Shown here: positions 1 through 15,275 of the stretch, one piece after another | Layout: every line of letters begins with the position of its first letter | Position numbering within the stretch: position 1 is the first letter of the stretch | Source: Selaginella tamariscina | Lineage: Eukaryota > Streptophyta > Lycopodiopsida > Selaginellales > Selaginellaceae | Assembly (NCBI GenBank): GCA_003024785.1 | Contig: PUQB01000156.1 | Coordinates: 372,001 to 436,000, forward strand | Length of the DNA: 64,000 nt | Direction: 5' to 3' | Notes under the pieces: model-generated | The model's input: the letters and a program-made list of their open reading frames with translations, nothing else | Told to the model about the DNA's origin: nothing | Database searches by the model: none | Program-made: the position numbers and the translations under genes

Positions 1-85
1 ATATACATGTGTTATGCTGCCAGGCACATTCTTTTTAAGTATTGTATCAACACTTAATCAATACAAGTTAATCCATATAACTAAA

Positions 86-1729
<1,644 letters not shown>

Positions 1730-2029
1730 GTCTCACATAAAAAACTGTCGGTATATGTGATTATTTATTTTGTGTTCTCAGGTTTAGATAAAAATCTATT
1801 TGTATAGAAAGTCTTTGAGTTTATCACACACACACGATAACTATTGACCCATTAACTTCTGTAGGAATCTCAGAATCTTTGAAACGATCAGTTTGTCATT
1901 TACCCGTCCAATATCAATACATTTGTGTGTCTTCAAAGGCGGCACAACAAGACATTAAAGTTGATATTTTTAATCTTATCATTATCATGTAAAGTTGAAT
2001 ATTGGATTAGTAGACTTCAATTTTGTATA
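1730..2029. other. spacer between ADH and PPR gene
   Basis: The upstream region of the ADH gene and downstream region of the PPR gene. It is AT-rich with no coding potential that I can support. It must contain the ADH promoter, but I see no motif that I would call. Confidence 0.5.
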
Positions 2030-3808
2030 CTAAAAGTCATTTGCTAAACTACGTTTGTCATTACAAGGGGACAGAGCTTTCAAGAGTGTTCCCCAGTCAG
2101 AGACATCTGGGACAAAAGGCATCTCCTTAACTCCTTAGCCTTATCGGATTGACCAGCCCGGGCAAGCGTATCAACTAACGAACAGAACTGCATCCGGCTT
2201 GGAGCAATCCCATACTCATCCCATATCAACCAAAGTGCGAAACTCCCTCCTCGACAAGGCCGATATGGTTACATGCAGCTAGCAGGTGCATCATTGTGGT
2301 GTCGTTCGGGGGACACCCTCATTCTGCATTCTCCAGAAGCTGACTATCGCCTGTCTCCCACAAGCAAACCGTCCACAAGCTGCAATCATTGTGTTCCATG
2401 TTGCAGTGTCTTGCTGGGGCATTCTATCAAAGCAGTTCTTTGCCTGTCTCTCATGTCCATTGTGTATGTATGCAGTAAGCATGGTGTTCCATGCGATTGT
2501 GTCTCGGTGTGGCATTTTATCGAAGAGCTCCTTAGATTTCTCTAAACGCCTCATCTGGGCATATGCTGAGATCATTGTTGTGCATGACAGAATATCTTTC
2601 TCTGGTAAGTCATTGAATGTGTTCTCTGCTTTCTCAAACTCCATGTTTTGAACAAATATGCACAGCATTGTGTTCCACGACTGTGTGTCCCTCGCTGGCA
2701 TTCTGGAGAAGATCACTTCAGCTTCCTTGATATGCCCTTTCTGGGCATATGCAGTAAGCAATAAAAGCCAGCTTACTACATTGGAAACAGGCATTGAAGT
2801 GAAGTGTTTCTCGGCGTCAGAGACATACCCAGACTGGCCATAAAGGTGTAGAATAGAGTTGTACGAGGTTATGTCTCGCTCGGGCATTCTATGAAAGAGG
2901 TTTAGACCTGGTTCAATATGCCCTGCTTGGGCATATGCTGAGAGGAGTGCATTGAAAGAAACTAAATCTCTTTCTGGCATTGAATCGAATACTGCTTTTG
3001 CTTTGCACAATTCTCCACTCTGTACATACGCACCTATCATGGTGGTGTACGTAAAGAGGTCGCGTTCCGGCATAATCTCATAAGTACGCTCAGCCGCTAT
3101 GTAATGTCCTCTCTGAGCATCCGCAGACAAGATGGTGTTCCAGGAAACAATATTCCACTGTGGCATTGAATAGAACGTCTTTCTAGCTTCTTCAAAGCAG
3201 CCATTCTGTACAAAACCTGCAACCATAGCCGTCCAGGAGTATATGTTCTTCTCCTGCATATTGTCGAAGATTAACTTGGCTCTCTGCAGATGCCCTTTCT
3301 GGGCATATGCAGAGAGTGCTGTTGTCCAGGTAATATTATCCCACTCAGGCATTATAACAAAGAGTTCCCATAGCTCATCTAGCATTCCTGCTTGTGCGTA
3401 GCCTCTGATCATGGTGTTGCAAGTAATGAGACCTCGTTCCAGCATTTTATTAAAGAGACTCTCTGCCTCGGTGATATGCCCATTCTGGGCATATGCAGAA
3501 AGGAGTGTGTTCCATGATGGGCTGTTCCATTTGGGCATCCGATAGAAGAAGTGTTCAGCCTGTTGAAGACTTCCCTTGTGGGAATACACAGCAAGCATTG
3601 CGTTCCACGAAACAATGTCGCGCTGCGGCATTTTGTCGAAGACAGACTTGGCCTCGGTGATATGCCCACTCCGGGCATGTCTTGCAATCTCATTGTTGGA
3701 GGTAAAAACGAGTTCTTTGTTGATCTTACGCTGAGTAGTTCTCCTGGAACGTTTTGCGGAACCACCAACAGGATAATCCTTCGATGCTGCTATACCCACA
3801 TCGGTCAT
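2030..3808 (-). CDS. intronless PPR protein with short ~31-residue repeats
   Basis: Pentatricopeptide-repeat protein. The family binds organelle RNA for editing, splicing or stability. The first 505 residues are one open frame of about fourteen ~31-residue repeats of the type 'FDKMPxRDxVSWNxMLxAYAQxGH', that is, S-type repeats in tandem. No E or DYW domain is seen. The open frame stops at 2291, but the adjoining frame continues a coherent repeat tail (MMHLLAACNHIGLVEEGV, then SLVDTLARAGQSDKA, then DWGTLLKAL) to a TAG at 2030-2032. Reaching it needs three single-base corrections: a C-run near 2310, a T-run near 2200, and a G-run near 2120. The N-terminus MTDVGIAASKDYPVGG is basic further in but is not a clear transit peptide. 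The gene is divergent from the carboxypeptidase, about 0.6 kb away. The repeat style is the main clue to a Selaginella-like plant. Confidence 0.9.
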
Positions 3809-4392
3809 ATGGATACATATGCTTATACTAGATGTTTAATAAACACATTAATAAAACAGTAAGGTATACATTAAAATGAATAAAAGTTAAATAAAACCAA
3901 GTTAATATTAATTATTTAAATTAAAAAGGTTTATTAACTTTTCTTAAATTAAATTATTACTAGGTTTTAGTAATATTTTGTAAATTTATTATGCTCATGT
4001 AATAAGGGAAAGGGATAACTAAGATGAAATTACACGTCACGTTACTGTTACTATATGCTTTTTACCAACCGCGCGTGTGTGTGTGCGCGCGCGTGCGTGT
4101 TAACAATAGCATAAATATTAAGTTACAGCTTTACCAAACACGAGTGCATGCAAAGAGTGTTAGTAGTTGCCAGCATTTAGCAAGCATGCATTCTCTGTTT
4201 ATTTTCTTAATATTAAACAATAGAATGATCTTTAATATGTGTTATCAAGTATGCTTTACGCAGTGACTCAGAATAGCGTGTAGTCTAAGAGAGTTAAGAA
4301 ATCTCAAGTTAATTCTTTCACGCTATACTTAGTTTATAGCGTGAAAGCTTCATTCTCGGAATATGACTGAAACCTTATAAAAGATTAAAACC
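3809..4392. promoter_or_regulatory. divergent upstream region of PPR and carboxypeptidase
   Basis: This AT-rich spacer separates two start codons on opposite strands, so it should hold both promoters. It contains a short (GT)n tract near 4076-4098 and a perfect 13-bp stem hairpin at 4315-4347, close to the carboxypeptidase start. No TATA box is called with confidence. Confidence 0.45.
4315..4347. promoter_or_regulatory. 13-bp perfect inverted repeat upstream of carboxypeptidase ATG
   Basis: Arms CTTTCACGCTATA (4315-4327) and TATAGCGTGAAAG (4335-4347) are perfect reverse complements around a 7-nt loop. It lies 45 bases before the ATG at 4393. A further partial copy, ATAGCGTG, sits at about 4273-4280. 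It could be a dimeric protein-binding site or a 5' UTR hairpin. The sequence does not say which. Confidence 0.5.
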
Positions 4393-6718
<2,326 letters not shown>

Positions 6719-6864
6719 AGCGGTTTATTTCTATTCTTTTTTTAATATGAATTTTTATTTATATTCTGTATATTTTCTTTTCCATTTCATAAACTTGTCA
6801 CATTTAAACTAGGCAGTTATAACTGAGTATATAGTAGAAAAACGCGAAAGAACTTATATGTTCA

Positions 6865-8440
6865 TCACCTATCCCTGCTGTCATCGTCTTTCCTCTTATA
6901 ACCTCTATCATCCCTTATCTTCTCTTTGTCAAGATTCCTATCAGAATATTCTCGGTCAGATCTCCGGTCGCGGCTTGACTTCCTATCAGAATGTTCTCTA
7001 CGGTCCCGGTCAACGTCCCTTGACTTCCTGTCGGAATAACGGTTGTCCACCCTACCGTCTCGTCGTGATTCCTCGTCATATTCTCTGCTCCTTTTTCTGC
7101 CTTGGGGATCTTGTCTATCGTGCTTCCACTTTGATTCGTCCCTTGGTCCCCATCCAGTGTCCTTATGCCTCTGAATACAATATAAGAATCAATACATATG
7201 TATAAGAGCTGGAACGAGTGTTAATGCCTATATGTGAATTCTATCCATGCATACCAAAAATAGATGAGTAAACTCTCTAAACGTACAATCCCATCTCTCT
7301 CTACATAATGTAGCATGTCTATATATATATATATATATAGATGTGATAACATACACTTTCGTCGTGTGAGAATTTGCACGAGTCACCACGGTTGCATTGG
7401 CCACGTTGAAAGTTGAAGCAGACACCGTTCTCTTCACGCTTCCTTTGCCACTCCCCTTCGTCTTCCTCCTCCTTTTTACGGTATTTCCTCACATGGTCTA
7501 CACGTATTGTACGCGAAGCTACCGTGGCCCCATTCAGATTGTCTGCAAACAATTAACATTAGTTAACCCGTGAGACTAGTATACATACACACACATGCAT
7601 GTGTGCATATAACATTAATAAACCATGTTCATAATGATATTTCGCGCACGCAGCACACGTACGTATATGGATAGAAGGCAGTGACAAAGAAATCCACCGT
7701 AACACATTCTATCAATATTAAAACATACGAAAGCAACGAAAACTTACCTACATCTTGCCTCTCATATATGTAATGATATAACAAAAAAAACCACAGTAAT
7801 AGAGTTTTATAAAGCATCCCAAAGCAATAAAAAAAGATCACTTACCACATATTGATAGCTACTACGAATATATGGTCGTCAATCATATACACTAAATATA
7901 CCATTTAAACTTGCTTTATATATATACTGTTTTATGAACTATAAACTTGCTATTGAGAATCAAAACACCTACCGACAGCAAGAATCGTGCTCCTTCGATC
8001 CTCATAAGCAAGAAACCATAACCCTTCGATTTCCCAGTGGCTTTATCTCGAATTAAGTTCACATCCACAATTTCGCCATATCTAAAGCAAAACCCACATA
8101 TTTATTTTCCAACAACGACCTTGTGTGTGTGACATTCACATATCTAAAACAATCCATCAAACTCACAAACGACCTTGTGTGTGAGTACATCCACCCCAAC
8201 ACATTGTGATACATACTATAATGGTGTACATACAATTTCGCAACAAATCCATACGTTAAACACTTACTGGGCAAAGATAGATAGGACATCGCCCTCAGTG
8301 AGTTCGTAAGACAGGCCGCCGAAGAAAATGTATGCAGAATCCTTGTACTCAGCGTGCCACGACGCATCCTCCGATATGCCTGCCGCTGTTTCCCGCTCAG
8401 TGATCTTCTGGATGTTCTTCACCTGCGTGAGCGGATTCAT
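6865..8440 (-). CDS. RRM + CCCH zinc-finger + RS-tail splicing protein (RBMX2/C3H25 type)
   Basis: Nuclear RNA-binding protein of the RBMX2 / plant zinc-finger CCCH protein 25 type, whose yeast relative (Ist3/Snu17) belongs to the U2 snRNP RES complex. Exons: 8440-8268, 8081-7973, 7542-7355 and 7170-6865. The protein starts MNPLTQVKNIQKITERE. The RRM carries RNP2-like AYIFFGGLSYELTEGD and RNP1-like GKSKGYGFL, then DNLNGATVASRTIRVDHV. The zinc finger is CFNFQRGQCNRGDSCKFSH (C-x7-C-x5-C-x3-H). The tail after HKDTGWGPRDESKW is an Arg/Asp/Ser-rich RS-like domain ending DSRDR. One G appears to be missing in exon 2 (GFLAYEDRRS region, about 8013), which shifts the frame between RNP1 and the exon end. 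Single-copy housekeeping function is expected. Confidence 0.93.
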
Positions 8441-11400
8441 CCCTAAATCCGAAGAACCGTAAACCCTAAATCCGAAGAAGTTTCATTAATTTATAAATTT
8501 TATTATTAAACATAAGGCTGCGTTATATTATAAAGGGAAAATTATCAAATTGACCCTCTAGAATTTAAAAAACTGCTCAAATTGACCTTGAGTTAAATTT
8601 CACACACACACACATATATAGTAAATAAATAATAATATAAGTACGCTTGTGTTTGTTATTAAGTTCATCAATGCAATTTAGACAATTTGGTAAATATATA
8701 ATATTAAAGGGTCAATTTTCTATTACCTATTATAAATCTTTTTAATTATATGAATTAACTATTTTGATCATTCGGTGGATCTTTGTACACATTACTGTAG
8801 CCTAGTTAAAAAATTATAAATAGATCAATTAATTTATACATGTATGTATCTGTTTTATTCACACATCTATCATATAATATACATATAGGTTGCAGATGGA
8901 TTTGTATACATTGATTTATATATATTTATCAGCAACATCCATGTATGGTAAATAATAATAATAATGTTTTGATTTAATATCCATTCCATCCTCCAAGCTA
9001 ATAGTTAATTTAATAATAATAATAATAATAAAGAATTTTATAGTTGCCCACCAAACTTATTACAAGAACAATATATGGAATTAAAAAATCCTAAAATGAT
9101 AAACCTTTCTTATACTTTATTTAAATAACAAATACACACAATAAAAAGTGCAACATATCTTTATTTTTTTTATATAAGACAATTTTTACATTTATTTAAA
9201 TAATATAAAGAAAATAGGAAGAAAAGTCGTACTTCTTTAATATTCTATTGTATGTTTAAAAATATCATACACATACTTATAATAACTATGCACATGTATG
9301 TTCGTACTAAAAATTTAAGAATTTACTTAATAATTTAAATAATACATATGCACCACATATACATTTAAAATTGAAGTAAAATTGAAGTTATCTTGTTAAT
9401 GCATATCTTTAAACTATATTATATTGTTGATATGTGAATCTCTTTACTTTAAACATAAAATATTATTAAATATGTTTTTTCTTTTTTTAAGAAGGTTTAA
9501 GTATAGCAAACAAAATATAATATTAGAATATTCTAATAGTTTGACATTAATTTAAAGTCTAATTTAAGGATATTGATGATGAGTATATGTCATAATACCA
9601 CGTACGATGAATCTTTTTAAAAATTAAATTTTTAAAAAAAGTTGTGTTCAGCCCCAATTCTTGACCTAATCTTTCACTGTAATCATGACCTAGTTATATT
9701 ATGCCATAGCTAAAGAAAATAAATTTTATTTCAAAGTGAAAAATAAAGTTAACATCTTAGCCACTTCAAAATAACTTGTTTTCTTAAATTATATTTAATT
9801 AATAAAAAGTAAATAATATTAGCAATATAAGTTTACACAATGATAGTAATAATGAATTAAAAAGCACCTTAATTGAGTTTTGAACTGCTTCTAGGACTTT
9901 CATAAGATAATTTTTTAATAAGATTTATAAAAAAATATTTGTGTTGTGGTGTATATTAGATAAAGAGTGATGTGCATATACTTTCATATTTAAATTTAAT
10001 TGGGATTAGAATGCAATTGTAAGTTTATTAATTAATTTATTTTTAATTTTAAAATTAATATAAGAAATGCTTTTTAATTTGTTGTGTGTAAAAATTTTTA
10101 AATGTATTTAAATTTATTGAACATAACATTATCTTATTTAAAATTATAATAATTTTTAAATTATAAAAACATACAAGCATGTGTGTATTTCGTATCTGCA
10201 TTTGTGAGTGTTTTTTAGTTATGTTATTAATTAATTATAAATAGTAATTGGAATATGTATAATATATTAAGGTTTTAAAATTACAAATTAAATCTTTCTT
10301 ATGAATATTGTTTATGTATAATTAATCTTGAATGATCATTGACTTATAATACCATCGATATATTAAAGATATTCTCAATTCGATTACCTTAAACAAGATA
10401 TTATGACGTTTTTTCATTGTAACATATATTAAGAATATATTATAATTGTATATGAAAGAAAATGTAATTTACAAAACTATTAATATCTTATATTATGAAA
10501 ACCCTATTTATATTATAAAGTCCCTACCACATGGCACTAACATAGTTACCACCCATGTATATTATATAATTGTACTTCCTCTCTATATCGATATGAAATA
10601 AATCTTTTAACATTTTTAATGGATATTTACTATAACAAACTAACATAAACAATTTCCTTTTTATAAGAGCTCATAAGTTATATTTATTTACATGAAGACC
10701 AACATTTTGAAGCATTTGGTAAGGACCCAATCACTTTATAATAAATTAATTATTAAAGTAAACTTAATGAAATTTAGAAAATGTGTCAATACTAAATTAC
10801 ATATGCATATTTTGGTTGTAAGTTTTAATGTTATATATTGTAAAAAGATTGTTTACAAACATGAACTTGACCAATATATTTAACAAACTCTACACATAAA
10901 AAAAGTAAATAACATCTAGGTGTTGAGCCTACATTATAACATCCTTATCACATGATAAATTTGATAGTAATTTCAATTCATTAAGCAATTTTGAATTGAG
11001 ATATAAAAACATATTACATATATAAACTTAAATACCATGTTAAGATAGTGGTATCTAAGTGTTTGTGTAAAGAGTTATATTGAAATGCAAAGTTATAAAA
11101 AATTTAATAAAGAATTTTTCAGAGAAATAAAAAACTTATTAAGTAAATTTTATAAGACTTGAAATCATGTGATTCAAATGTGTTATTAAAGAATACATTA
11201 TTTAAAATTTAAAAATAATAAAAAATATGCAAGAATATTATAATTTTGAGAATATGTTATAGTTGCCAATATGAAAAGGGAATTGCATAAAGTAAAATAT
11301 AAATAGATTTTCTATGTTTGTAAAAAAAATTATAAAATTAATCAAATCTTGCTTTAAATTAAACATTGCCAATCTAAATAAACATGACATATGCATCATT

Positions 11401-13067
11401 CATATTATGGGGTTTAACACGCTTAATAATGAATTTAATTAGATTGATCTTTATAATTTTAATTAATTTTGCCATAATTTCATTAATTTTTACATTTGCA
11501 TATATGAGTTTAAAGATTACAATGTGTTGTCCACAAACATAAGGACAACTTTAAAAGGGCAATTACATTAACATATATATTGTAACATTTCTATTCATAA
11601 CAAAAAAATAAACATAAGTAATAATAATTTAAGTGAACATGATCATCATCATTAGGTTATATCTAATTACATAATAGGTTTTTTACCTCGCAAAACATAT
11701 GTAACATGAGTATTGATATATGAAGCTCAAGTCACCATCCCTGTGTTATATACTAATATACATACATAATATGCTACTTTATAATTCATTTCAAAAATCA
11801 AAATTAGAATAAGGTCTAAGATATTTATATCTTTAATTTACAATATATAATGCATCTTTAGTATTATAAGATATTCTATTTTTATTTATTTTTTATTTAT
11901 TAAGCAAAATTTAAAGCTAAAACAAAAACTAAATCATTATATCCTTAAACTATACTTTATCATTAGATTTTAAAACTAGTTTTATCACTTACATATGAAA
12001 TAATAGAATATATAGTAATATCTTTAGTAATAATTTTAATGCGAGGTGATGAGTTTGGATACTAATGATGAAATATATGGTAAAAATATATTTCATTCAA
12101 TTAACCTTAAATTATACTTTAAGATTTTAATTATACAAAACTTAATGTAACTAATGTTTGCAATTAGGAGGTTAGTTATTGACGATCTAAATAGTGAACT
12201 TAATTTTCTTATAATATATATGTATTAATAATAAATCTAATAAATAAAATAAAAGTATATTTAAATATTATAAAGATATAAGATTCAATATACATATTAA
12301 TTTTTGTATTATTTAAAAGGTTATTATATAATTTAATTTGAAAATGTCATTACCTAAACTTAAGTCGATATTTAAATGAATCTTATCCATTTTGATTGGA
12401 CATAGTGTATATGCATGCGTGCTTGTTTAAATTCAAGTTATGTGTTAAAGTTACCTCACTTAAATTCTTAATATAAATATATATGTGTGTATTCTATTTA
12501 TCTTTAACTATATTAATATGTATGAATTTAATATGGAGCTAGCTTATGCTTTATCATTTAAATATACACATGCATAATTTAATATGCATATATTATCTGC
12601 TGAACATAACTAATGCATATTAAATTATGCATGTGTATATTCATATTAAAATTTAAATGATAAAGCATAAGCTAGTTCCATATTAAATTATAATAATCAT
12701 AATAATGAAAATAGTATTAATTTAAGTTTTACTGTATATTCTAATTGTTTTTTACTATTAATATTTTAAAATAAAGTTTAAAATTAAATAAAATTTAAGG
12801 TATACAACATTTTAATAATAACTTTTAATAACTTCATTTTTTATATTAAATTCTTTAATGGTGAATTTAACGAAATTTAAATAATAATAAAAGTTTATTT
12901 ACTTAATAATCTGAGTTAAAAGTACAATGCTCTAGTCAAAGATCGAATCTTTGAAACTTCTGCACTGAGTAGAAGAGTGGAAGCTGACATCATCAGGACG
13001 TAATACAAAGTGCAATTTATTAATTTAATTCTTAATCAAGGGCTTATTGATAATTAAAACTCCATGC
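8441..13067. other. 4.6-kb AT-rich gene-free region
   Basis: Strongly AT-rich, with poly-A/T runs, (AAT)n patches near 8960 and 9010-9035, and no exon-like segments that I can support. Long open frames are absent. A ~165-bp foldback lies at 12526-12690. Around 12900-13065, just downstream of the first peptide gene, I see nothing else. Confidence 0.6.
12526..12690. repeat. long inverted repeat (foldback / MITE-like hairpin)
   Basis: The left arm runs from AATTTAATATGGAGCTAGC at 12526 to about 12590, and the right arm from about 12612 to 12690 is its near-perfect reverse complement. The arms differ by one mismatch (GAGCTAG versus GAACTAG) and one ~12-nt insertion in the right arm, with a ~20-nt central loop. 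It could be a MITE, a foldback element, or a miRNA/siRNA-type hairpin. No clear target-site duplication was recognised. Confidence 0.75.
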
Positions 13068-13436
13068 TTAAGGATTCCTTACGTTGTGAGATGGATCGTC
13101 GTAATCATTTGGATGAAGCAAACTCCCAAGGTTCCGTTGTTTTATAGTCATTTCTTCAGCCTATAAGTGAGTTTAATTAAATTAAAACTTTACATATCTT
13201 ATCTATTTAATTTTGAAAATTAAAGATCAAAACTGCAAAAGTAGCTGCAGTTTTGTTTATAAATTTATATAATGTATCTCACCTTGAGTTTGCGAGGCTC
13301 CACAGCTGCAAGAAATTAACAATTAGTAAATAAAACTTCTAAATTAGATAGATTAATTACCTGATAATGCACCAAATATCATTGTGAGGAAAACCATGAA
13401 GAAGACAAGAGCACGGAGGAGCCGTGTGAAACTCAT
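13068..13436 (-). CDS. PSY-like sulfated-peptide precursor A, 3 exons
   Basis: Small secreted-peptide precursor of about 63 residues. Exons: 13436-13361, 13305-13283 (23 nt) and 13160-13068. The signal peptide is MSFTRLLRALVFFMVFL then TMIFGALS, followed by a short basic/acidic spacer. The C-terminus reads HPNDYDDPSHNVRNP-stop. The Asp-Tyr followed by xxPSxN matches the start of the PSY (plant peptide containing sulfated tyrosine) mature peptide, whose Tyr is sulfated in the Golgi by TPST and which is perceived at the cell surface. The gene shares intron number, phases and the 23-nt middle exon with the next gene, so they are tandem duplicates. GTAAGG directly after the SHN codons could be a further donor site, in which case the C-terminus would differ. 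Confidence 0.7.
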
Positions 13437-13985
13437 AATGTAAAACTAAACAAGACTGATTGTGTGAAAGTGTGCAGAATGACACATGGGCAAAGTGGTG
13501 AAAGTTTGTATTTAAATTGGGTGGTATATTAGTTTAATCTATTAGTTTATAGTTTTTCCTACCAATGAACATATTTTATATTAATTAGTTACATGGTGTA
13601 TAATTTTATGTCCATTAATATATGGTATCTTAAAGGCCAGCCAGCCAAATCCCACTGCCTTTTGCATTGTAGGAAGCCACCAAGTCAGCTATCTATTTAA
13701 TTAATATCTTAATCATTTATATGCATCTTATTTATATAATTTTACAATTTGCTTAAGAATATTTTCATTGTCAATGCTTACCAGCTCAGTTACAGCTTGT
13801 TACTGTACATACGACTAACTCCGACACGTTTTGAGGACCATGTGTTCGAAATTTTAAATAATTATAAAAATATTTAATATGTATTTTAATTGAAATGGAT
13901 TTAAATACTGAAGAATGATGTATATATCTCAACACACAAATAATGTACAGACACTTTGGTTAGTTAAGTTAACCAGATAGTTAAC
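13437..13985. other. spacer between two peptide genes
   Basis: AT-rich intergenic DNA that should include the promoter of precursor A on the minus strand. No coding or RNA feature is recognised. Confidence 0.5.
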
Positions 13986-14341
13986 TTAACCTGCTCTTGG
14001 AGCTCCATTCCTCGGATCTGTATTATGAGAGGGCGCGTCATAGTCATTGAGGTTCACTAAGCTTCTTTTCCCCCGTAATTTTCTGCTCTCCATCTTGGAT
14101 AGTATTTTCTCCATTTCACGATCCTGTTAAACACCCGTTAAACTTTGCAAAACTTTGTAAAATAGACACTTACTCTAGCTGCAAAGTAAGTATTTCCTGA
14201 AAAGAAATACACAAATAGATAAGAAAATAGAGAAAATATATATAACTATTTTAATTTACCTTCGTTATCAGATGCAGCACAAGTAAGCAGTAGCAACATC
14301 AGCAGTATCGAAGTAGCCACTAACACGCGAAAAGAAGGCAT
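13986..14341 (-). CDS. PSY-like sulfated-peptide precursor B, 3 exons
   Basis: Small secreted-peptide precursor of about 76 residues. Exons: 14341-14260, 14196-14174 (23 nt) and 14123-13986. The signal peptide is MPSFRVLVATSILLMLLLL then TCAAS. A charged spacer follows (DREMEKILSKMESRKLRGKR), which could include a basic processing site. The C-terminus reads NLNDYDAPSHNTDPRNGAP then RAG-stop. This C-terminal block resembles PSY peptides: Asp-Tyr, Pro at +3 from Tyr, Asn, then Asp-Pro-Arg-Asn. Both introns match precursor A in position and phase (first exon ending in phase 1, second exon of exactly 23 nt). The open frames are free of frameshifts. The PSY assignment rests on this motif and architecture. 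The receptor and activity are not visible here. Confidence 0.75.
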
Positions 14342-15275
14342 TTTTTTTCCTGTTGCACGCGGAGTGAACTGTAACAGCACTCAGAAGTCGTGAAGATCAA
14401 AACGATCAAAGTGGAGTGAGGGGCCACTCCACTAAAACTATACATGATTTATCTAGCCAGCAGGTCCAGTTAAAATGTCACACATCATTTTAATTGTTAA
14501 ATAATAATATCTCGCCAAAAAAAACACTTACGTAATGCTCCGCTCGGCTGCCTTGCATTCTTATGAGTGAATTAATGTTAGAATTTATCAGTCAAATATA
14601 AACTATTTCATATGTGTACAAGTCAACAGTCAAAAGGCATTTTAAATACACACCCTTGTGTGTGTGTGATGTATTCACTAACTCTTGTTTCTTAGCGTAC
14701 ACGCACACACACACACACACATGCATGTTTTAAAGCATTCATTGTAACGCTTTCGTGATTAGAAACACACACACACATGTTATGCATAAAGAACACGTAT
14801 AAGTACACATGTGACCAATACTCAATGCAAATAGACTAGTCATCGTATATACTCGTAATACACATATATACATATCTCACACGTAATGTATGCGAAACTC
14901 AGACTTTCTTTGATTTGTGTGTATATACATACGTATATGCCTATATGTGTATAGGTATGTTGTGTGAAACGTATCTTCAGTATCTGTATTTTGTGTAAGC
15001 TCCTCACAAGAGATTTATATGTCTGATTATGTGTGTGTGTTGTCCAGATGTGTGGTGTATATGTATGTAACCAGTATACGTTAGCAGTGTAATGTAAAAA
15101 TGTGTATCATAAGCGTGCATGTTATATGTGTATGCTTTATATATGTACTCAAATTATAGAGCCCGTGCTTATAGAAATATGAAGGTATAATCACACACAA
15201 CATTTAAGTAAAAACCATGTGGAATTCTTAATCATCTGCTCTGTTTTTAGGGTTAGGGCAACTGAAAGGACAACG
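14342..15275. other. upstream region shared by peptide gene B and the membrane-protein gene
   Basis: Divergent spacer of 0.9 kb between start codons on opposite strands. It has several (CA)n tracts (about 14700-14722 and 14764-14776) and scattered ACGT-type cores, but no coding segment that I can support. Confidence 0.5.
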
